Source: Glandiceps talaboti
Taxonomy: Eukaryota > Hemichordata > Enteropneusta > Spengelidae
Direction of reading: 5' to 3'
DNA length: 64,000 nucleotides
Assembly (NCBI RefSeq): GCF_964340395.1
Contig: NC_135549.1
Span: 6,392,501-6,456,500, forward strand
Part shown: positions 1-12,308 of the stretch, piece after piece
How positions within the stretch are numbered: the stretch's first letter is position 1
Layout of the letters: every line of letters starts with the position of its first letter
Position numbers and translations under genes: made by a program
Notes under the pieces: model-generated
What the model was told of the DNA's origin: nothing
What the model saw: the letters and a program-made list of their open reading frames with translations, nothing else
Database searches by the model: none

Positions 1-3000
1 CCTATACACAGATCAGTTCTTTTTCACTCACAAAAGGCCACTGACCTACTGTACTACAACAATCAAGATACAAGCCTGACTCTGGCAGGAAAGACATTGA
101 TACACTTATGTAGTTGGATAGACCACCAACCAAACAATTTTTTGTGAAACTGGGGTTTAGAATTTAGATAGGGTCATTCACATTAACTTTAGTTGTAGCT
201 GATGTCAAGTGGTTCACTATACACTTTCATCATTAACATGTAGTGGAATATATTACACACACCCCACCCCCACCCCACCCCAAGTAACATGTAGTGGAAT
301 ACATTACACACACCCCACCCCAAGTAATTTCAGTCCTTGCAATGTCAATAGGCCTTATGTATTATATTTTATTATGTACATAATTTTCCTGTACATTTTT
401 GTCATGAACAATAAACTGCAAGACTGTTTTTCAAATGATACACAATAGACTTCTGAGCTGTTGTGGAAGGTCAACAAACTAGAGTTACAGTACTTGTATC
501 ATGTATATATATACCTAGAATCATGAATGTATGCTATTATACAAGTGATATTTTGTCTGCAGTATGGCAAATCAATGACCACTTAAATTATTCAACATGT
601 TTGTCATAGCAAGAAATCAAAAGCCGCCATACATGTATAGCCAATACAAACTTGAATAATGGACGTCTTGAAAGGCAACTTACAAATACATTTGTAGTAT
701 TAGACTGCATGTACACATTCAAATGTAAGCCAACCTTGCATATATTTAGTATGTGTGCAAAAATTATGGAATTTGTAAAAAGAGAGATAAAGCTGGTAAA
801 ATGACATTTATTTCCATGACTTGTACATGTACTATGATTTTGATGGGAACCTGTGCAAATACTAGTATATGTATGTGGGGGGTACGCTGGTAGATTTTAC
901 CTACACTTACTTACTGCCCAGTCCTTCAACAAAACCATTGTTTGTGTTATTGCACTGTTTAGATCAAATGGAAATTATAATTCTATCCATGCTAAGATTG
1001 AAATGTTTTGAAAACAGATTTGTCAGTGCTAGTCTTTATTACATGTGATACATAGTAATTAACCGTATACCTACAGAGTTAATGTAGTATTGCTGCCTTG
1101 ACCTCAAGAGGTCAGTATAATGGTTTATATCATGACCCAAGGGAAAACAAGGAAGTACATTGTAGTTAGACAACATGGTTGCACTCCAGTGTTTTGATTC
1201 TCACACAAGCATGTTGCTATAACTTATAAGATAAATTTAGAATTGAATGTAGCCGAGAGATTTGGACAGAAATGGTGTTTACATTAAATTGTACATTGAG
1301 TATTGTACATATGTTGATGATGGTGTGGCTGAGGGTTATATATTTACTGTGTGGATGTCTGTAAAAACATATTATATAATTTGGCAGCAGCTTTTGTGAT
1401 AATGATTATGTAGTTTAGTTTACCATTGTATCAAATTTCAAATTCCAAAATGTATTTGGATGTATTCACACATGTTCACCATATTGGAAATTAGACTCTA
1501 AACAAGTTTGTGGGTTTGTCATTGTGTCAGACCTTTTTTTTGCAAGACTATAAATATTGAATTTCAAAATATGAAATGAAACATTGCTAATAATGATAAA
1601 CCAAATACCAGAAGGCATAAATTAAGTGTTTTTAATATCTGCTGCTTTTGAAAATAAAAACTGTGACTGACATTTTTGTTGGGACAGTGACAACTACATA
1701 TGACCTTTGATCCTTCGCCTGTCTACTGAGAACAATAGATTGTGAAAAGCTATTGTGTAGGTACAATTGAGAACCAGGAAGACACCAGGAAGTAAAGGTC
1801 ATTGCATGGGGATGGCACTGAATCACAAAGAAGGCATGTGTTAAATGCATACATTGTCTGATGTCGTAGATCAAGACACAACTGAATAAGATTTAGGCAA
1901 GATGATTTGTGTTGTTAAATAATGTAGTAAATATATGATATAATATTGAAATATCAAGGACTTCAAGACAGTGATTGAAAATGCATTTAATTACACTCTT
2001 TAATTTTGCTGAAACACAACTTGTACGATACATCATCATGTATGTAAGAAACCACATGGTTACTAGATGTAGTACTGGGAAGTTACATTAGTATACATGA
2101 TGTCTGGATTTCTATCTTATGTTGATCAAAACGTGCTGCAATTGGTTGAGTTGAATCAGCCGAGTTGTAGACGTCATAGTCAAGGGACTTGATTTTCTCG
2201 GGGTCATGGAAAACTGTGCTTGGAATATATCCAATATGTAGCCTTGAGTCCATGCTATGTTCCCGCTATTATCATTTTGTACCATCAAGATATGGAAATG
2301 TTAATGCTGGATAGATAGTAGGAATGAGTGCTATATTTATATGATGGCCTTGTTTATATTTACCATATTACTATGTCCAGGTTTCTATGGCAGTGTGAGA
2401 ATTTGATTTTATCAGATAACATATTTATATTTTACATACACAGGAAAGATTAATCATTATATTTCATGCAGATGTCATAAAAAAATGAATTGTCATCATT
2501 ATTCATACAAATTCATTATTTCAATACCGGGTCATTCACATGAAATTATTGTATATTTTGATATAATGATTCTTGCAGTTACTGTATCCAGTTGAGTGAA
2601 ACCATAGATTGATTAGTCCCATTGAAATCTAATCACAAATTGACTCTGTCTTGCAACTAGGAGTCAGTGGCTGTTACATACTGACAAGTCCCTAAGGCTC
2701 TGACTCTGTGTAGATGCATTTCCAACCCAGTGAGTTCTGTTAGGGAATCACAATCTAACTGAATATTATGTAGACACATAAAATTAGGTTTCCGTATCAT
2801 ACAGATGCATCATGTATATACAACCTGTACTGTGTCAGTGCTATAAAATCCATGACGTTCAAATTTCGTGATCATTGTATTTTCAAACAATTTCCTTTCC
2901 TGAACTAAATGCACAGACGGAAACATGTAACAGATGACAAGGATAAGATTGGTTCCAGGCTATGAAATGTAACAACTGGTAATGTTTACATCTTAATATA

Positions 3001-4831
3001 TAAAGTATCAAATTATTGAAATGGGATTCCATTCAATTAATGAGTGTGTATCCTTAGAAACTTTGTGAAATTGACAAGTATGGTGGTCTGAAGTTGGACA
3101 TGAAATGTGCTACCTGCTACATGCTATTTCCATTAGGCACCATTATTAGAGATAATTACAGTGTAGTTGCATATTTGCATGTCTTAGAACAGTGTTTGTA
3201 AGAGTAATCCGCTCCTGTACTAGCTATCTAAACTTCACTGAAATCACTAGTCTTAGTATGGGTTACAGCATAGTGAAGCCCATCTGAGATGAAATGCTAA
3301 AGTTTTCAGTGATAGTCACTGATAGTAAACGAATGTAGTGGAGTCACAGATCCAGCAATGTTGTACCTAGAATGAGTAATGTATTTGTGTGATACCGGCG
3401 CCTTACCAAATATTTCATCTTTGATGATTTACTGTCTCAGTCCAAGGCAATTTACAGATTACCATATACTAGTACATCTAGTGTCTAGTAGTAGTTTACT
3501 GTGGAAGGGTGTGTTGTCATGTAAACGAACACATGTAAAACAGAATTACAGTATTTTCTGATTCCCATAGATATACCCTTTCATATACAATGTAAGTTTG
3601 AAGTTATAATTGATATGTACAACTTACTCAAGATATATTTAACACCAGTGTTTTGATTAACTTTTCCTGTTATATAAAATGTTGAAAGCTTATTCTCAAG
3701 GTAACATATTACTCATAATAGAGTTAGGTAATTTGACTGGAGGCAATGAAGGTTTCTTCCGGTGAGAGTTCCCTAAACATTGTATAGTAGATTAAAGATG
3801 CATCAACAAATCCCCAGAAGACTTGTATAGTGTATACATACAAAACTATAGGCTACTGTTTTGCATACTAATTTGGCTAACCCAGGAGATCTAACAAGTT
3901 CTTTGTAAACCAATGCATAGTAGTACATGTAGTTGTTGTGTAATGCAATGAGGAAGTTACAATGTAATTACAAATGTAGATTGTCAAAGAGCTAGCTACA
4001 TTTGTAAGTCAAGTGTGTTATGCAATTTGGAAGAGTTATACAAATTTTTTACATAAAGACCCACGGTAAAAGTTCTTTGCATTTCACATAACAGCATTTT
4101 AAAGACATATTAAAATGATATCTAGATATTGTATATCACATTTAGTGACATAGCACTTCAGAAATTTAGTTGCAGAAAAAACAATATATTAAAACAACAG
4201 AAGAACATATGTCCAACTTTATGACTTCGCAACTAATAGCTTTGAAAAAAAACAATCTTTTTCACTACCAGGCACTGATTGTATTGCTTCCCCTATTTTT
4301 GCAAATGTACACAGCCACAGCTTTGATTGACTTCTATTGACTCTGTGATTACAGTTGTCTGTTATTTTGTTATTAAGAGTTCCTGTTGTAAAGGTAGACT
4401 GCACCTAAGGGACGAAATTCAATTACATGTAAAATCAAAGTTCTTAATACATGTACCTCTTCAAACTTTGCCATGGAAGTTTGCCTCTGGTGCTTTTGAA
4501 ATAATAAAAGAAATCTCAGGGTCCACCATCTTGTTTTCAAGGAAATCAAGAATCTGTTATTTTGCCAAAGCATTAACACAATAATGGGAGGCCATATTAA
4601 AATGGTTTTCTTTAGGTAGCATTTTGACCTGTATTCAAAACATTTGTAAGGGAACCCATGATTTCTTTTCTTTATTGTTAGTGAGAACGGGTTGGCGTTT
4701 TCGTGGTTTATTTCTTACGTAAATTTTACATTAACCAATATCATGTTATGATAAATCATTGAAACAGTATAGTTGCCAACAGTATATTGTCATTGCCTTA
4801 TCAGTGTTTGTTTATTTCCATTTTTTTCCAG
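1..4831. other. Gene-free stretch, probably DOCK intron or 5' flank
   Basis: I see no convincing coding exon here. The first recognisable exon of the + strand DOCK gene starts at 4832, in the middle of an SH3 domain, so this stretch is either its upstream intron or its 5' flank. Short open frames on both strands lack family features and are low-complexity or AT-rich. At 236-322 there is a two-copy direct repeat of a segment beginning acatgtagtggaata and followed by a CA/C-rich tract. I looked for an exon coding for the N-terminal half of an SH3 domain (the part preceding the conserved G-W-F/Y-R-G) and did not find one. Confidence 0.5.
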
Positions 4832-7800
4832 GTTGGTTTCGAGGATTTTCTACAAGGCGTAAAAATGATAAGGTCAGTACACTCTTGTTATAGCTTACAA
4901 TTTGTTAGATTTCACATACTATGTGATAAAAAGGATTTTCTTTGCCATGTAAAAGATTTGAAAACTGTTTTAATAAACTCTTTTGAACTACAAATGCATG
5001 TGACACTTTCCAAAATCATCAGTATCTCTTAAAGTCTATGGAAATGTGTAATAAAACTTCATTACTTCCTCCTAATTGAGAAGGGGTTGAATATCCCAAT
5101 CAGAGACAATGGCAAACTGGATGTTGTTAATGCAGTCAGTTGTCATTCATTCATTTACTCTATTCAGTGGTCGGTTTACATATTATGTGTTCTTGAATTT
5201 AGGTGGGGCTTGGAATTTTATAACGTAGTTATTTTAAACTGGTATGAAAACTCTCTGTGAAAACTTTGCATCTTACATACTTCATATTCACTATACTACT
5301 TCATTTCTAATCACATGGAAAACTTAGATCATTTAGAAAGGACAGAAGTAACAGAATAATAAATAGAAAATAGACAAGGAAAACAACATTATTTATGTAA
5401 TGTATAAAGTAATATAAAAAATGGATTACATTGCAAATACGTACTTGTAATGTAAAATAGAGAAATAATGAAGTTTCTGTTCCTTTATCACTTAGATTAG
5501 GAATTTCCCCCACAGTTGAGCTAATTTTGAAATAACTTCCTTATTTGTTTGTGTCTAACGTCATATATGTTTCAATCACTTTAGGGTATTTTCCCAGCAT
5601 CCTACATACATCTCAAGAAGTTCAAAGTTGACAATAAAGGGTAAGTCATTATACTGTAGCCCAAAGACTTGGCTATCTGACTTAACATTATGATTGATGG
5701 CACTGTCAAGCCAGGTAGCCAAGACTCTATCCAGTAAGGAAATTATGCTAACAAAGTGACTACCAGATCAATTTTAGGAAATTTGAAATTTAATCAATGT
5801 GCACCACATAATTTAGTAAGTTGAGAGCTTTCGAAGAGCTTTCAAGATGAATTTAGTATAAAAAAATACCTAGATCATCAATGCAACAGTGTTGCTATAG
5901 TTACACACATTTTCACAAGAATTAGGCAAAAGTGAAATGATTTTGAAATTCACAAAATGAAAGCACAACTTTTCCTTGATTTAAACTATGCGCCCTTTTC
6001 AACATTATTGATTTCTAACAGTAAATATGAAACAGTTAATCCAGTTGAGGAAACTATCGTGACAGAGATGACATCAGTACTTAGAGAATGGGGTGGAATA
6101 TTGAAGAAAATTTACAAGGTAAGTTTGATAGACTTGAATTTTTCTTTAAGATAGTGTTATAAATGACAGAGGGTTGCCTTGGTATGTGATACTATAAATC
6201 TTCTGGTCTAGAGCTACTATTTTGATGCCAAGTCATGTATTGGACTCTTTAATCATGAAGATTTATGGTAAGGGACTTGTACCTAGTACAAGCCTAAAAC
6301 CAGGGGTGGGTAGGTGGTGGGTGGGGGATGGGTGGGTGACTCACACCTCTTTTCAAACAACACATGTAATCTGAAAAATAGAACAAACATTGACAATATG
6401 AATCTTCAGTATGAACCCATTCCATCAACCCCTTCCAGACCAAACAATATATAAACGCATTTCATTTCAAACTTGGACATCCATAAAGTCAGACCCTGTT
6501 GGGTGGTACTATACCTATGTGCCTATCTTTTAATATCCCTTGTGAATAACAGCACATCTCAAACTTTCCAGGATGACAAAATGATGTTTGAATATTCCAA
6601 TCCATGATTGTTGTTTGCAGGAGAAAGATGGGAAGTACCAGGAATTGTATCCCAAGATCAAGAAAGTTATGGTGGAACTAATCGGATACAGGTGTCAAAT
6701 CATGTCAGGGGACAGAACACAGGAACAACTACAAGAAATGAAGAAGATCACCACACACAAAATTGACTGGGGAAACAGTCAGATGCAATTAGACTTAGTG
6801 CCAAGAATAGATTGTGAAATTGCTGATGTTGATAACACAAGTATTGTAGACTTATTTAAACTTGTGAGTACAGTGCAATATAGTTATTTTGACAATTGAA
6901 GAATTTAGCAGAATTTCAATTTAAGATGCGTCAGGTGCACTTTAAACATACGAGTTCAATATTCATGAAGTAGGAATGATATATTTGTATAAGATTTCCA
7001 GTCAAAAATTTGTGATAATAAAAAATGTGTGTATAAATATATACTTGCCATGTGATAGTTGAAGTTTTGTTATAATGCAATTGGAATACTGAATGATGTA
7101 CTCATTGGCTAATTATTATATTCATGTTTTATTTAGTCTTCACAAAAAAGTCATTGATCTTTACGATGTAAAATCGTGTTTCTTGTCAATATTGTATAGT
7201 TTGGATTATCCTTGTAGTACTGCTTGTTTGTATATTTTATATGTCATCAGCTGTTAAAGGTGTCAAGGCATGTGTTCAGAACAATTTATGTGTGTAGTTG
7301 ATATGTGGTATACTTTCTGTTACAGCATCAAAGAAGCAAGGAAGAAACTGAAAGTGTTTCAGTAAGTCCAACTTTTATGTCTGTCATTGCTCATTCACTT
7401 TTAGCTAGCAGACTATAATGTTACCAAATATTTACCACATAACTGCACACTGGATTCGTCAGTTTTGAATTGTTGTATTCCAAAAGTGAGATCCCGTGTA
7501 GGATTTATTCTTTGGTGAAAGGTGAAGTAAAAGTGTAAAGAAAACATGATGAATAGCACTGTTGTCCTAAAGAGAAAGGAACAACTGTACATTCTCCACA
7601 TATTTGAAACTCTGTGATATTTGTCTGATCATTGCAAATCATCAACATTACAGGACTCATAACATTGCATCTATATTTCGTAAATCCCAAAATATCACCA
7701 AAAGTTAGCTTTATGTTCAGAAAAATCCTTGTTATTAAATTTGTGTCGTGGAAAGCAAATCAAAATATGCTTGATGACAATAAATGAAGATGTAGGATTT

Positions 7801-10800
7801 GAAAATTCTTACAACTGATAAATGGTGATGCTACATGGCATACAAAGATGAAGAAGTTTATGTGCCTGTACTTTAATTACTCATTAATTTATTCAAATGT
7901 TTCCTTGTACACTATATAGTTCAGAGGAACAGTTAGGAGAAAGAAGAAAAGAGAAAGTATAGCCATACATCATATGTATTGTATGTTGGAGAAGTTTGAA
8001 TGCCATATTGGTGAAGACGCAGAATTTTATCTCTCACTTTATGATGCCAAGGAGGGGATCTTTATGAGGTAACTAAACTGTTGACTTTCAGTTTCACCAG
8101 TCATGTGATCATGTGTCAGTTCACTGACACATAGTTTAAACAAGATATAAAGTGTCAAATGCTGACACGTCCATGTGAAGTGCCTATTATTCAAAAATGT
8201 CGGTTTTTTACTAATACTTCAGGGATTGTTTGTACAGATCAGTATTTCCATATTTGATTATTTACAGTTATGTGTAGGAATTGTTTAGTTGTCATCAAGA
8301 GTGTTCAATATGAGGAACATGTGAGCAGCTGTAACTAGCAAATAGTTATTCTGAAAAGGGTCACACCCATGACAGATTAAAAGTTCAGTAACACTTTGGT
8401 ATGTCAAACTAATGGCATTTCATAATCCTGTAACTCTGTAAAGACATTGCTGGTAGCTGACCAAATTACTTATAGATAGAAGGAATAATTCCACAAAGTT
8501 TGGCCAACTTAACAAATATTCATGATTTTCTTGTAGTGAACGATTTCTTACGAGGAAAAATAAGAATGAGATGAAACCAAACAACCTATCAGCTCTCTAT
8601 ACTGTAAGTAGAATATTAAGTTCGGTTTTCCATCATGATGTGTCCAATTTTATGTCTTTCAGGATGTTGTCATTGGTTAACATTGGTTTTGCTGTATAAC
8701 TAATAACCCATATCTTAACATGCGTGAAAATGTAATTATTTCTTTGTGACGTCATCACATGATAAGATTGATTTGGAGTATTTACATGTACATGAGGATC
8801 GAGACTGAGGAAAGAAGAACAAAATGTATGTGATGAGTGCTGTTAGTGATTAACAGAATGTACCCAGTAAAACAGCAGTACAATCCAAGTGACTCGAAGT
8901 TCTGTTCATGTCTGTGTTCTTCCTTCAGGATCTTGGCTTGGCAGATTTGAAAGACAGAGATTTATACATTGTAGTCCATGTGGTCCGAGTTGGTCGGATG
9001 TTGTACAAGGAGAATGAGAAGAAGAAGAGTGACCAGGTGTATAGAAGACCATATGGATGTGGAGGTAACTCCTATCTTGTGTCATTTTTCTACAGTCTCT
9101 GCATCCCATTCTTTATTCTCTTACTTTCTCCTCTGTCAGTGATTGACACACAAATGCTATATTGCACATAGAAGATAAAAGCAAGATGTAAAATATTTGA
9201 ATATAATAAAAGACATTAAAGTATACAAAGGTATATCTCATCCTCTGGGTACTGCAGAATCTTTGAAGTCAAATCTATTTTCATTATTATTAATTAGAAA
9301 ATGTTTGTTTATCAAGTATATCACATGAATATTATTTTCTTAAAAAATGTAAGTCAGATGACCTAGCATATCTTTAATTCAACACTACTGTGGTACCAGT
9401 GATGATTGACTATGTGTTGTGTTTTTGTATAGCTGTTAGTATCAGTGACATCTTGGTGTCATCACCTGAACAGCATGAAGATGATCTCAAGCAGTATTTT
9501 ATCAAAGTTTACAGGTGAGTTTTCAAAACAAAGTTTGATGTCTATAAAAAATATCATATAATTTACCTGTTACCAAATTGAATACTGATAAGGTCTAAAA
9601 AAATTATTGTATGGTTCCAGTTACCTGACCCCATCTAGCTTTTCACTGCCAACCCTAAATTTTTTTTTTTAAGTTTTCAAGAATTGTGAAGTCTCATGAG
9701 AAATAGTGGATGTGGAAACTGACATCAACTTAAAAAGACACTCTAATACTGTTCTTCCAATCTGTAATGGCTGCACATCTGATAGGAAGAAATAAACAAC
9801 ACAGGGACCATTTGGAAAACAATGGAAAACCTTATAAGTTAACTAGACACTCACACAGAAAAAATATATAATAAAATATAGTAAAATAAAAAAATATACC
9901 TACCTCACCTATTCTAAAATTGAGTGTATTGGAAACCACACAATTTTATAAACTAGGCCTTAGTATAATTTCATGAGGTTCTTTATTGTCACTGTGTATA
10001 CATAGGGTGAATTGTTTAGAATAATGTGCATGTTTTCAAAAGGGAAACAGATCCATTCATGAAAGAATTTGAAAATTGTGCATCAAGATTAATGGTTACA
10101 AAAAGAAATTATGTATGAAGCAATAATCTAATAATTGGAGAAATAGTGATACCATAAAAAATACAATGTTAGCTGATCACAAACAAACACTTCACTGTAA
10201 AGATGGCTGGGTGAATTTTATATAAGTTATATTTATCAAAACCTTTTTATTAGGCCTAAAAAAAAATAATTGTTTGGTTCCGGTTACCTGACCCCACCTA
10301 GCTTTTCACTGCTGACCCTAAACTTTTTTTACGTATTCGAGAAAAAAATAATAAAATCGCTAAAATTGTGAAGTCTCATGAGAACTAGTGGATGTGGAAA
10401 CTGACATCAACTTAAAAAGACAATATAAGAACTGTTCTTCCAATCTGTAATGGCTGTACATCTGATAGGAAGAAATAAACAACACAGAGACCATTTGATA
10501 AGCAATGGAAAACCTGAACTAGACACTCACACATGAAAGAAATTTATCATGAAACTAACTAAAAAACCTACCTGCCCCACCTTTCTAAAATTGAGCATAA
10601 CCGGAACAACACAATTTTTTTTATTAGGCCATACCAGGAATACATTTTGTATCCTGTTTCTAATTATTCAAAGAAAGTGAATGTTAACATAGTAACATGT
10701 TTAAGCTTTATAAAAACGAGTTGACTTCTCACCACTGCCTTGAGGAAAGAAGGTACACATTAGGATAAATTCACGTTATCTACCAGTTGGCATGTTAGCT

Positions 10801-12308
10801 CAGCTGTTTAGAGCACTCAGACTAGTGTTTAGAGGACGTGGGTTCAATTCCTACATGTGTCCCTTTTCTTTCCTCAATTATAACAAATTCATAGTAACAT
10901 GTGTAGGAACAAGATAAATTACTGTGAATTTCAACATTTTTATCAAAGACAACTATTTCACTTATTTCATGAGAGAGAAGAAAGATAGTTATGGCAAAAG
11001 GATGTAGTTTGAAATAAAATATTGATGACAACATTATACATTGGATAATACTGTACACTAGATATGTGCAGTGTTTAGTCTCCAGGAACCAGTTGCAGAC
11101 CATGACAGAATTCACAACATTTTGTAATGCTAAGGGAAAATTTCAAACATTGTTTATTATCATCAATGATGGTAGACTGACACTGTAGAGTTATTCATTA
11201 TACCATTAGACAGGCTTTTAACCTTTAAATGACTTGGTTTCTGTAACTCTATGTAATAGGGTGTCAGGCTTGGAACGGGTTAAACATTGGTATATTGAAG
11301 TCAAAGTGAGATATTGTCTAGTTAACATTACTATTTTGTTTTTTACAGCTGTCTAAATTCAGAACACGACTTTCCAACTCTGCATGAAAACATTATCAAG
11401 AAACAAACCAGTAAACTGAGTCTATCCAACCAAATGATAGGTATGTGTTTACTATTAGTCAACAGTCTGTCTGAGCTACAGATGTTTGCACTTTTTGATC
11501 AATCTGTCTCAGTTCAAATGTTACTCTCATAATATGTGACTAGTAACATGGACACACTATACAGTGTACAAAATATCTAAAGTGGAAGAGAGTGGGGAAA
11601 AACACGACAAGTTTGAATTGTTACCATGGAAACTAGCCAAAATAAAAGATTTAAAGATCTTCTTTGGATTGGGATTAAAATCTAGGTGTGAAAATCGGTT
11701 GTTGAGAAGAGATACAGAAAAACTTGGTACAGAACAAGCAATGATCTTAGGTAATCCGTATTAAGATAACATTAATGTGATGACCTAGGATTGAAACATT
11801 GCCCTTTAAGTTTTTGTAGACCATAGTGACTATGATAGGAAGTGTGTCACATAGCTCTGTCACCTAGTCCAAAATTATCTGTTGATGTCAATAGAGGGAT
11901 TTAGATACCTCTGTTTATTTGTCTAAAACTTCTGTAATGGCTGGTAAAGGTGTGAAAACATGCAAGTCAAACAAAGAAAGGAGTGATTTTTAGATACTTT
12001 ACAGTGTGGTAATATGATAGAAGAAAAATTCCAAATATAATTCAAAGTTTAATCAGTTGATACTGAGTACTTTTTTTGTGTTGTAACTTGTTAACAATAT
12101 CATAATAGTACTGTATGGTTTTTGGATTCTGGACTTGTGAAGATAATTTTGATAAATTTATTAAATGTTTGATTTTCTGTAGGAATTCCAATTAGTTTAA
12201 GGATGCTGCATGGAGACGTGAGTCAAATCAAGAGAGAGAATCCATTACTGTTTTCTAGACCAGTCCATCTTGTCAGAAAGTTAGGCTTTGCTGATGTCAT
12301 CATGCCAG
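4832..12308 (+). CDS. DOCK4: DOCK exons 1-11 of this window: SH3 remainder and DOCK N-terminal region
   Basis: Exons: 4832-4872, 5585-5640, 6022-6118, 6621-6863, 7326-7361, 7920-8068, 8537-8603, 8929-9064, 9433-9514, 11349-11440, 12183-12308. The first exon begins in phase (2 nt of a split Gly codon) and reads G-W-F-R-G-F-S-T, followed by GIFPASYIHLKK: this is the second half of the SH3 domain. The next exons give EWGGILKKIY, DWGNSQMQLDLVPR and the helical/C2-like DOCK N-terminal region that helps contact ELMO in characterised members. The exon at 7326-7361 codes for only 12 residues. The acceptor at 7919/7920 is chosen because it keeps phase 0 with that exon; a second AG at 7922-7923 lies just inside. 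The 92-nt exon ending at 11440 and the exon starting at 12183 both use a split Gly codon in phase 1, which is what allows the optional exon between them. Confidence 0.92.

Noticed and set aside
10822-11115. 97-codon - strand frame ending in GIEPTSSKH-like sequence
   Set aside because: It overlaps the tRNA-like repeat and intron DNA and shows no homology I recognise.
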